NCBI GenBank assembly: GCA_002405555.1
Contig: DHMA01000089.1
Coordinates: forward strand, 1-5,472
Length of the DNA stretch: 5,472 nt
Direction: 5' to 3'
Source of the DNA: Opitutia bacterium UBA4654
GTDB lineage: Bacteria; Verrucomicrobiota; Verrucomicrobiia; Opitutales; Intestinicryptomonadaceae
Part shown: one piece after another, positions 1-5,472 of the stretch
How positions within the stretch are numbered: position 1 is the first letter of the stretch
Layout: every line of letters starts with the position of its first letter
The notes under the pieces: model-generated
What the model was told of the DNA's origin: nothing
Seen by the model: only the letters and a program-made list of their open reading frames with translations
Databases searched by the model: none
Position numbers and translations under genes: made by a program

Positions 1-1074
1 CAAAACTATTCCCTTTTCTATCGGAAGTATTCCGTCTTCTACCGCTTTTTTGTAGTCGGGCATCGCCTTGCAGTTTTGGCGGTACGATGTCTTTGTCTCG
101 GAAATCGAGGTCAGCCCCACCGCGAATAAATCTATGCCCGCGTGCGTGCTTGATCCTTGAAAATTCCTGTGGAGCGTCCCGTTTCGGCGCGCCTCTATCA
201 GCTTGTCGTCGGGCTTTGCGAAGTGGTCGAGCCCTATGAATTCGTAGCCCGCATTTTCAAACGCACTTTTGCCCTCGAGAAATAATTGCGCCTTTTCGTC
301 GGAAGTCGGAATCGCCCACTGCTCGAGCGACTTTTGCGCAGGCTTTACCCACGGCACGTGCGCATACCCGAAGAGCGCGATTCTGTCGGGATTTAGCTCG
401 AGCGCATTTTTTAGGGTTTGGGCGAAAGTTTTGGGAGTCTGGAGCGGCAGCCCGTAAATCAGGTCGATGTTTACGGATTTTATTCCGCAGGCGCGCAGAA
501 GCTTTACGGCTTCGATGTCCTTTTCAAACGGCTGGATTCGGTTGATTGCCTTTTGAACGTCTGGGTTGGTATCCTGAATCCCGAGCGACGCCCTGTTTAT
601 GCCGATTTTCGCAAAGGCGTCGATTTTTTCGCCCGTGAGTGTGCGCGGGTCGAGCTCGGCGGAGAACTCGCAGCCGTTCGCGATGTCGCAGAATTTGCGA
701 ATTATCGCCCCGAGCCTTTCGATTTGTTCGGGCAGCAGAAAATTCGGAGAGCCGCCGCCGAAGTGGATTTGCCTTAAAAGCCGCCGCGGCAGTCCACATT
801 TTTGCCAAGCGGAAAATTCCTTTTCGATTAGGTCGAGGTAGTCGTCCGCCGATTTTGAGTCGCGCCCGAGGGAGGTCGTGCAGCCGCAGAAACGGCAGAG
901 GTTGGCGCAAAACGGAATGTGGACGTAAAGCGAGGCGTCGGGCAGGGGCGAGAATGCGAGCCGCTTGAGATTTTCCCTGTCGGCGTCTTTCGAGAAGTCG
1001 AGGGCGGTCGGGTACGAGGTGTATCGCGGGCCCGCCGAGGCGTATTTTGCGATGAGTTTTTTTAGATTTTCCAT
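1..1074 (-). CDS. hemN: Oxygen-independent coproporphyrinogen III oxidase, 3' end beyond window
   Basis: This radical-SAM enzyme decarboxylates two propionates of coproporphyrinogen III to give protoporphyrinogen IX in the cytoplasm, without O2. The 358 visible codons are open throughout; E. coli HemN has about 457 residues, so roughly the last fifth lies beyond position 1. Residues 15-24 read GPRYTSYPTA, the N-terminal signature of true HemN, which separates it from HemW-like paralogues. The 4Fe-4S/SAM motif is CANLCRFCGC, with cysteines 56, 60, 63 and the extra 65 typical of HemN. A glycine-rich SAM-binding loop, HFGGGSP, lies at 104-110, with Ser where Thr is common. Further family motifs are NIDLIYGLPLQTP (from about 202), DHFAKPDD (from about 283) and HRNFQG (from about 302). 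The ATG shares its A with the hemE stop (TAATG). No strong Shine-Dalgarno is visible, so translation is probably coupled to hemE. Identification is firm. Confidence 0.96.
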   Translation of the reverse strand, partial: MENLKKLIAKYASAGPRYTSYPTALDFSKDADRENLKRLAFSPLPDASLYVHIPFCANLCRFCGCTTSLGRDSKSADDYLDLIEKEFSAWQKCGLPRRLLRQIHFGGGSPNFLLPEQIERLGAIIRKFCDIANGCEFSAELDPRTLTGEKIDAFAKIGINRASLGIQDTNPDVQKAINRIQPFEKDIEAVKLLRACGIKSVNIDLIYGLPLQTPKTFAQTLKNALELNPDRIALFGYAHVPWVKPAQKSLEQWAIPTSDEKAQLFLEGKSAFENAGYEFIGLDHFAKPDDKLIEARRNGTLHRNFQGSSTHAGIDLFAVGLTSISETKTSYRQNCKAMPDYKKAVEDGILPIEKGIVL

Positions 1075-1076
1075 TA
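1072..1076 (-). other. hemE-hemN stop/start overlap (TAATG)
   Basis: The hemE TAA and hemN ATG share one A, giving TAATG. GGA triplets occur just upstream in the hemE codons but at poor spacing (2 and 11 nt), so termination-reinitiation is the likeliest way hemN is translated. Confidence 0.85.
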
Positions 1077-2120
1077 TCCGTTGATTCCGAGTTCGGCGCA
1101 CAACGCCTCGACGTTTTCGATTTTCGCGTCGGGGCGAATGCCGTGTCCGAGGTTGAAAATGTGGCGTCCGAACGGGAGCATGTCGGCGACTATTTTTTTC
1201 GTAAGTTCGGCGGTCTTTTCGGGCGTCGAGTTCGACAGCGTTTCGGGCGGCAGGTTGCCTTGCAGGCAGTAGGGCGTTGCGCCGCATCTGAGCGACGGCA
1301 GCGGCGCGGCGGCGTCCACCGAATACACGTCCGCGCCCAGTTGCGAGACTTCCGCGAACCTCCCCGACATGTGCGGCGCGAAGACTATCGTGCGCGTGCG
1401 CCCGTCGAGCTTGTCGAGAATGTTTTTGATGTGTCCGCCCGACAGTTTCCCGTATTCGTCGGGCGGGGTGAGCGACGCGTGCGAGTCGAAAATCTGGACG
1501 CCGTCAAGCCCGCATTCAATCTGCATTTTCAGGTAGTCGGCGAGCGCGTCTTCGAGGGTTTCGGCGAGCATTTCGAAAACGCCGCGCCTTTGCGACAGAA
1601 AGTTCCGGAAGCGCGGAAACGTCTTCGAGCTTTCACCCTCCACCATGTACGCGGCGAGCGTGAACGGCGAGCCGCAGAAGCCCAGCACCGCCTTTTTGGG
1701 GAGCGCGCGGCGCAGCAGTTTTGCGTTCTCGAAAACGTAGGCGAGCCTTTCGCGGATTCCGCCGATGTTGTCGCGCATTTCGCGCACGTCGTCTTCGGTC
1801 TCCACCCTGCGCTCCATGAGTATGCCGCCTGCGTCCTTGAATTTGTAGGGGAAGCCGAGGGCTTCGGGGATTACGAGAATGTCGGAAAAAATTATCGCGC
1901 AGTCGAAGTCGAACCTCCTGATTGGCTGCAACGCCGCCTCAACCGCGACTTCGGGCGTCCTGACGATTCCGAGGAAGCCGTGCTTTTCCTTCAACTGCCT
2001 GTATTCGGGCAGATAGCGTCCCGCCTGCCGCATGAGCCAAAACGGCGGGCGTTTGAATTTTACGCCCGCGCATGTTGCGTAGAATAGCTCGCGCGAGTCC
2101 GGCATTGTGTTTTCGGTCAT
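1074..2120 (-). CDS. hemE: Uroporphyrinogen decarboxylase
   Basis: Cytoplasmic enzyme that removes four acetate carboxyls from uroporphyrinogen III to give coproporphyrinogen III, the substrate of the next gene, hemN. The 348 residues match the usual family length of about 340-370. Signatures seen: MRQAGRYLPEY at 30-40 (Arg31 and Arg35 bind substrate carboxylates), FSDIL at 78-82 (Asp80 is the pyrrole-coordinating aspartate), GFCGSPFTLAAYMVEG at 147-162 (Tyr158), IFDSHASLTP at 210-219 (Ser213) and FNLGHGIRPD at 322-331 (His326). Three positions depart from the common consensus: VEGE for VEGG (Glu163), QGNLPP for QGNLDP (Pro291), and SVDAA where a Trp usually follows the Asp (Ala270). The start ATG overlaps the murJ stop as ATGA, with AGGA 10 nt upstream; a second Met at residue 6 is a less likely start. 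The catalytic residues are intact, so I expect an active enzyme. Confidence 0.97.
   Translation of the reverse strand: MTENTMPDSRELFYATCAGVKFKRPPFWLMRQAGRYLPEYRQLKEKHGFLGIVRTPEVAVEAALQPIRRFDFDCAIIFSDILVIPEALGFPYKFKDAGGILMERRVETEDDVREMRDNIGGIRERLAYVFENAKLLRRALPKKAVLGFCGSPFTLAAYMVEGESSKTFPRFRNFLSQRRGVFEMLAETLEDALADYLKMQIECGLDGVQIFDSHASLTPPDEYGKLSGGHIKNILDKLDGRTRTIVFAPHMSGRFAEVSQLGADVYSVDAAAPLPSLRCGATPYCLQGNLPPETLSNSTPEKTAELTKKIVADMLPFGRHIFNLGHGIRPDAKIENVEALCAELGING
2117..2120 (-). other. murJ-hemE stop/start overlap (ATGA)
   Basis: The murJ TGA and the hemE ATG share bases as ATGA. This four-base overlap is a classic arrangement for translational coupling, so ribosomes finishing murJ can start hemE directly. 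It ties expression of a wall gene to a haem gene and argues that both are on one mRNA. Confidence 0.9.
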
Positions 2121-3655
2121 TTGCGTATTTTCCTGAACAAAATTTTTTCGATGTTTTCGGTTCTTTTAAACCGCAGAATTTTAAGCATTGCGTAGTAGAA
2201 AACGCACGCCACGGGTATCACGACCGCGCACACTGCGAACGCGAGCGTCTTGCCCGAAAGCGTTTCGGCGAGCGCGCCCCGCGCCGCGGCAACCGCGCAC
2301 GCCATCGCAGCCGACGCCGCGACGATTTTCAGAATCTCGCGGCATTCGTCCGAAGTTCCGCGCTTGCGTTTCAGTTTGGCGTCGAGCATAAGCGCCTGCA
2401 ACGCCGCCGCCCCCACGTTCGCCCCCGCAAGCCCCGCCGCACCGAACGGGAACATCAGCGCAAGCGACAGCGCGATGTTTGCGGCAAACGCCCAGTACGA
2501 CACTTTCACGGGCGTGCGCGTGTCTTTTGTAGAGTGGAATCCGCGCGTGGCGAATGTCGAGAGCGCGAAGAACGGCAGCCCCGCGACGCTTACAATCAGC
2601 ACGGGCAGGCAGACGTCAACGTCTTTCGCGTCGAACAGCCCCCACTCGAAGAGCAACGCCAAAATGTCGCGCGAAGTCGCGATAATCCCGAACATTGCGG
2701 GAATTGCGATTCCCATCGTCACCACAAGCCCGTTCGAGTACTCGCGCCTGAATTCGGCGTCCGAGTTCCCCAGTTTGGAGAGCTTCGGGAAATAGACCGT
2801 GGCGATTGCGAGCGTGAACACCCCCAGTGGAAATTCGAGAATCCTGCTCGAAAGGTAGAGCGTGGGGAGCGCCGCGTCGTTGAGGAACAGCGCGAGCATT
2901 TTCGAGACAAACACGTTCAGCTGGAACACCGCCGCCCCCACGAGCGCGGGCAAAAACAGCGCGTACAGTTCCGACAGCGCGGGCGACGGCGAGAGGTCGA
3001 ACGAAAATTTCCAGCCGCATTTAGACAGCCAGTACGCGGGCAGCGCAAGCTGTATGAAGCCACCAACAAGCCAGCCCGCGCACATGCAGTACGCAATCGA
3101 AACCGCGTCTTCCGAGCCGAATAGCGCGACTCCCGCCGCAAGCCCGCCTATAATCGAGAGGTTGTGGAGCGCGGGCGTAATCGACGGAACTCCGAACGAG
3201 CCGAGCGCGTTCAACGCCCCCGAAAACACCGCCGCAAGGCACACGAGCGCAAGGTAGGGCATGAGCACCGCCGAGAAGCTTGCTCCGAGGAGAAACCTCT
3301 GCTGTTCGGCGTCGAAAAACTGCGCCGCGCACACCGCCGCCAGCGACCCCAGCACGGCGAGCGCCGCCATCAAAATTCCGCCGCGCGTGAGCACCCTGTT
3401 GAGGAACGCGAACGCGTTTTCCCTGCCGTCGTTTTTGAGCGTCTGCGAGAAAATCGGAATCAGCGCGGAAGTCAGCGCGCCCTCGCCGAGGAGTCGGCGG
3501 AAGAGGTTGGGGAGGGTGAATGCGAATGTGTACGCCGCGCTAACCGCGCCGATTCCCATGTACGCCATTGTGGCGGAGTCGCGCACAAGCCCCATCACGC
3601 GCGAGCCGACCGTCCCGAACGACACTTTCGCAATGTTTTTCAAATCCGCGCCCAT
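2117..3655 (-). CDS. murJ: Lipid II flippase MurJ (MviN family)
   Basis: Polytopic inner-membrane protein of the MOP exporter superfamily that moves lipid II from the cytoplasmic to the periplasmic leaflet for peptidoglycan synthesis. Its 512 residues equal the E. coli length (511). Hydrophobic segments run the whole length and are compatible with 14 helices; the last two lie near 440-461 and 468-492. N-terminal signatures are FGTVGSRVMGLVRD (13-26) and TLPNLFRRLLGEGALTSA (47-64). Cavity residues known from E. coli are kept as Arg19, Arg25, Arg53, Arg54, Glu58 and Arg271 (E. coli R18, R24, R52, R53, E57, R270), and the TPVK motif ends at Lys384. The equivalents of E. coli Asp39 and Asp269 are Ala40 and Ser270. 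The ATG lies 1 bp after the regulator stop (TAGCATG), with only a weak GGA upstream. The stop overlaps hemE. Assignment is secure; essentiality is inferred from the family. Confidence 0.96.
   Translation of the reverse strand: MGADLKNIAKVSFGTVGSRVMGLVRDSATMAYMGIGAVSAAYTFAFTLPNLFRRLLGEGALTSALIPIFSQTLKNDGRENAFAFLNRVLTRGGILMAALAVLGSLAAVCAAQFFDAEQQRFLLGASFSAVLMPYLALVCLAAVFSGALNALGSFGVPSITPALHNLSIIGGLAAGVALFGSEDAVSIAYCMCAGWLVGGFIQLALPAYWLSKCGWKFSFDLSPSPALSELYALFLPALVGAAVFQLNVFVSKMLALFLNDAALPTLYLSSRILEFPLGVFTLAIATVYFPKLSKLGNSDAEFRREYSNGLVVTMGIAIPAMFGIIATSRDILALLFEWGLFDAKDVDVCLPVLIVSVAGLPFFALSTFATRGFHSTKDTRTPVKVSYWAFAANIALSLALMFPFGAAGLAGANVGAAALQALMLDAKLKRKRGTSDECREILKIVAASAAMACAVAAARGALAETLSGKTLAFAVCAVVIPVACVFYYAMLKILRFKRTENIEKILFRKIRK
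2131..2134 (-). promoter_or_regulatory. Probable ribosome binding site of hemE
   Basis: AGGA on the minus strand, 10 nt before the hemE ATG, inside the last murJ codons. The spacing is slightly long. It is the clearest Shine-Dalgarno-like site among the four junctions and, with the ATGA overlap, supports the upstream ATG as the hemE start. Confidence 0.5.
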
Positions 3656-3656
3656 G

Positions 3657-5033
3657 CTATCCGCGTTTGAATTCGTCGAGCTTTCTGTGGATCGTGCGGC
3701 GGCTGATTCCGAGCATTTCCGCCGCCCTGCTTTTGTTTCCGCCCGAAGCCTCCAACGCCTTTCTGATAAGCTCCGCCTCGTTCTCTTTTTTCGAGAGCGT
3801 CGGGCTTTCGTGCCGCGGCGGAAGCGTGAATTTCGGGTCGAGGTCTTTTGCCTCGAGCCTGCGGGCGGGGCTCATTACCACGATGTTTTCGGCGAAATTT
3901 CTAAGCTCCCTGATGTTGCCATGCCACTCGTATTTTTCGAGAATGTCGAGGGCTTCGGGCGAAATTTCCACTGGCTCTACGCCGTTTTCGCGCGCGTAGT
4001 AGCCTATGTACGATTTCAGCAGCGGCTCTATGTCCTCCCTGTGCTCGCGCAGAGGCGGAATTTTTATTTCCACGACGTTCAGGCGGTAGTAGAGGTCTTC
4101 TCGGTATTCGCCGCGCTCGCTCATGGCTTTGAGGTCTTTGTTTGTGGCGCACACAACGCGCACGTCAACCGTAATGCTCTGCGTGCTGCCGAGCCTTTCG
4201 AAAGTCTTTGTCTCCAAAAAGCGCAGAAGCTTGACCTGCGTCTGCGCGTCGATTTCCCCGATTTCGTCGAGGAAGATTGTGCCGCCGTCCGCCGCTTCGA
4301 AGCGTCCTATCCTGCGCTGGGTGGCCCCCGTGAACGCGCCCCTTTCGTAGCCGAAAAGCTCGCTTTCAAGGAGGTTTGCGGGAAGCGCGGCGCAGTGGAC
4401 GGGCAGGAAGGGCTTGTCTTTGCGCGGCGACGAAGAGTGTATGAGGCGGGCGATTAGCTCTTTGCCCGTTCCCGTCTCGCCCGTAATCATTACGGTTGCC
4501 TTTGAGTGCGCAACCTGAACGGCCTTTTCCACCACTTCGCGCATTTTTTTGCCAGTGGCTATGAGGCAGCCCGTCTCGACGTGCTTTGTTGCGACCACGG
4601 CGTCCTCGCCGTGCGATTTCTTCACGGCGGCGACGTGCTCGCGCTTCTTTGTGTCAGCCTCGTTTTTTTGCGCGTCGCGCTTGTCGAGCGCGTCGGAGAG
4701 TATTTTTTCGAGCCTGTCGATATCCACGGGCTTCGCGAGAAAATCCGTAGCTCCGTGCTTCATTGCCTCAACCGCGGTCTCCATGTTTCCGTATGCCGTG
4801 AGCATTATGCAGACGGGCTTTTCGGGCATGGAGATTGTCTTGTCTATCACGCTCATGCCCGACTTTCCCGCCATGCGGAGGTCGGTAATAACGGCGTCGA
4901 AAGGTTCGGCGTCGAGCATTTTGATTGCCTCGTCGGCGTCGGCTGCGGCGAAAACGTCGTATGAATCGGAGAGAACCGCGGACAGCCCGTCGCGCGTGTG
5001 TTTTTCGTCGTCAACTATGAGAATGCTTCGCAT
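3657..5033 (-). CDS. Sigma-54-dependent response regulator, NtrC/AtoC family
   Basis: Cytoplasmic transcription activator of 458 residues with three domains. The receiver (1 to about 115) has acidic pair Asp8-Asp9, phospho-acceptor Asp51, Thr79 and Lys101, all intact. A charged Lys/Glu-rich linker (about 116-150) may form a coiled coil. The AAA+ domain (about 155-390) has Walker A GETGTGKE at 185-192, the sigma-54 contact loop GAFTGA at 232-237, Walker B FLDE (Asp256, Glu257), sensor I near Asn298, arginines 311 and 317 in the REDLYYRLN stretch, and a sensor II region, WHGNIRELRN. A Fis-type helix-turn-helix closes the protein (about 420-455, NKSRAAEMLGISRRTIHRKL). With every key residue present it should open sigma-54 promoters when phosphorylated. 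No kinase gene is visible next to it. MRSILIVDDE fits a receiver N-terminus, fixing the start, though no Shine-Dalgarno precedes it. The target genes, and so a specific name, cannot be read from sequence. Confidence 0.95.
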   Translation of the reverse strand: MRSILIVDDEKHTRDGLSAVLSDSYDVFAAADADEAIKMLDAEPFDAVITDLRMAGKSGMSVIDKTISMPEKPVCIMLTAYGNMETAVEAMKHGATDFLAKPVDIDRLEKILSDALDKRDAQKNEADTKKREHVAAVKKSHGEDAVVATKHVETGCLIATGKKMREVVEKAVQVAHSKATVMITGETGTGKELIARLIHSSSPRKDKPFLPVHCAALPANLLESELFGYERGAFTGATQRRIGRFEAADGGTIFLDEIGEIDAQTQVKLLRFLETKTFERLGSTQSITVDVRVVCATNKDLKAMSERGEYREDLYYRLNVVEIKIPPLREHREDIEPLLKSYIGYYARENGVEPVEISPEALDILEKYEWHGNIRELRNFAENIVVMSPARRLEAKDLDPKFTLPPRHESPTLSKKENEAELIRKALEASGGNKSRAAEMLGISRRTIHRKLDEFKRG

Positions 5034-5037
5034 AAAA

Positions 5038-5053
5038 AATCTACATGCAGATT
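5038..5053 (-). repeat. Small inverted repeat over the transpeptidase stop codon
   Basis: On the minus strand AATCT and AGATT flank a 6-nt spacer (GCATGT). A G-U pair could extend the stem to 6 bp with a CATG loop. Four further T residues follow, and the regulator ATG comes immediately after. The layout resembles a miniature terminator or attenuator, but the stem has a single G-C pair and may be chance. It includes the TAG stop of the transpeptidase gene. Confidence 0.3.
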
Positions 5054-5472
5054 AGCACGAGCGAGCCGTCGTTTACAACATCAAAAAGCTCCGCAACGTC
5101 CGCGTTTTTTAGCAGCAGGCAGCCGTGGCTGTTGGGCGTTCCCACTTTGTCCTCCTGATTCGTTCCGTGAATGTAGACGTAGCGGGCGTAGGTGTCTACG
5201 TCGCCGCCCGCGTTCACGCCGTTCTCCAAGCCGCGCAGACGCATGATTCGCGCGGTGATGAGGTTCTTCTTTTGTTCTTCGGGCGTCTGCTCGCAAATCA
5301 GCCCGCAGGGGACGCGCCCGCGGAAAACCGTGTCGAGCGGGGCGTCTGCGCCGATTTTTCCGTCGATTTTATGAAGCCCCGTCGGAGTGCCGAGAGAGTC
5401 CCTTACGCAGCTCGTCGCGGTGCGCGATGTCGATATGGGGTAGGTCTTTAAAAGCGTGTTTTTTGAAAAAAC
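5041..5472 (-). CDS. YkuD-type L,D-transpeptidase, 5' end beyond window
   Basis: The last 143 codons of a gene that enters from the window's right edge; the frame is open from 5472 to the TAG at 5041-5043. YkuD-fold enzymes use a catalytic cysteine to form 3-3 cross-links in peptidoglycan or attach proteins to it, outside the cytoplasmic membrane. Visible parts (numbered from the first codon in the window): TPTGLHKIDGKIG (from 29), matching the family's TPxG substrate-loop region; YIHGTN with candidate catalytic His102; and NSHGC with candidate nucleophile Cys118. The 12 residues between His102 and Ser115 match the spacing of E. coli and B. subtilis YkuD enzymes. After SHGC the usual Ile-Arg or Ile/Leu-Asn is Leu-Leu, so the common basic or polar residue is absent. 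Any signal peptide or LysM domain would lie outside the window. The stop is 7 bp before the regulator. An internal Met at 5242-5244 is not a sensible start because the fold begins upstream. Confidence 0.9.
   Translation of the reverse strand, partial: VFSKNTLLKTYPISTSRTATSCVRDSLGTPTGLHKIDGKIGADAPLDTVFRGRVPCGLICEQTPEEQKKNLITARIMRLRGLENGVNAGGDVDTYARYVYIHGTNQEDKVGTPNSHGCLLLKNADVAELFDVVNDGSLVLICM

Noticed and set aside
524..910. A 128-codon minus-strand open frame within the hemN region.
   Set aside because: It overlaps hemN in another frame on the same strand. The hemN frame carries the radical-SAM cysteines and continuous family similarity, so this is a shadow.
1055..1061. A run of seven A residues (minus strand) in codons 4-6 of hemN, a possible site of slippage or phase variation.
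   Set aside because: A seven-base run is short, and Lys-Lys encoded by AAA is common in these genes. Nothing else points to programmed slippage.
1143..2087. A 314-codon plus-strand open frame opposite hemE.
   Set aside because: It lies entirely inside the clear hemE frame on the other strand and has no recognisable motif.
2072..3124. A 350-codon plus-strand open frame opposite murJ, extremely rich in Arg, Glu and His.
   Set aside because: It is the mirror of a membrane-protein gene; the skewed, low-hydrophobicity composition is what antisense reading of such a gene gives. No domain is visible.
3225..3260. A plus-strand stretch with GGCAC followed by GCA, loosely like a sigma-54 promoter (TGGCAC-N5-TTGC).
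   Set aside because: It is a poor match, lies inside murJ and points opposite to all genes. I found no convincing sigma-54 promoter in the window on a reading by eye.
3261..4457. A 398-codon open frame on the plus strand across murJ and the regulator gene, rich in Arg, Ala and Val.
   Set aside because: It lies antisense to two genes with unmistakable motifs, has no recognisable domain, and spans their junction. In GC-rich coding DNA with few TTA, CTA or TCA codons, long antisense frames arise by chance.
1..5472. Mobile elements, CRISPR arrays, tRNA/rRNA genes, riboswitches, attachment sites or a defence system.
   Set aside because: The window is occupied end to end by five recognisable housekeeping or regulatory genes, with no gap above 7 bp. 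I saw no direct-repeat array, transposase or RNA-gene signature.

Overview
This window is a fully coding stretch of a bacterial chromosome. Five genes all lie on the minus strand and are packed almost without gaps. Read in the direction of transcription (high to low coordinates) they are: the 3' part of a YkuD-type L,D-transpeptidase gene (5041-5472, start beyond the window); a sigma-54-dependent, NtrC/AtoC-type response regulator (3657-5033); the lipid II flippase gene murJ (2117-3655); uroporphyrinogen decarboxylase hemE (1074-2120); and the first 358 codons of oxygen-independent coproporphyrinogen III oxidase hemN (1-1074, end beyond the window).

The junctions are +7 bp, +1 bp, a 4-bp overlap (ATGA) and a 1-bp overlap (TAATG). 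There is no non-coding stretch longer than 7 bp. I see no room for a promoter or strong terminator between genes, and no RNA gene, mobile element, CRISPR array or origin. The simplest reading is one polycistronic transcript whose promoter lies upstream of position 5472. An internal promoter inside a coding region cannot be excluded by eye.

The cluster mixes two themes. The transpeptidase and MurJ act on peptidoglycan: MurJ moves lipid II across the inner membrane, and the transpeptidase makes 3-3 cross-links or attaches proteins in the wall. HemE and HemN catalyse consecutive steps of haem synthesis, uroporphyrinogen III to coproporphyrinogen III to protoporphyrinogen IX. HemN is the radical-SAM enzyme that needs no oxygen, which fits an anaerobic or facultative lifestyle. 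An intact sigma-54 activator with no sensor kinase beside it sits between the two wall genes.

The diderm-type gene set, the moderately GC-rich composition with many AAA lysine codons, and the flavour of MurJ (NLFRRLLGEGALTSA) and HemE (FNLGHGIRPDAKIE) suggest the PVC superphylum. Verrucomicrobiota near Opitutales is my best guess, but this rests on recalled family resemblance, not a search.

I found no clear undescribed system. The points worth a second look are the unusual gene grouping, the loss of two acidic cavity residues in MurJ, the altered active-site motif in the transpeptidase, and a small inverted repeat at the transpeptidase-regulator junction.
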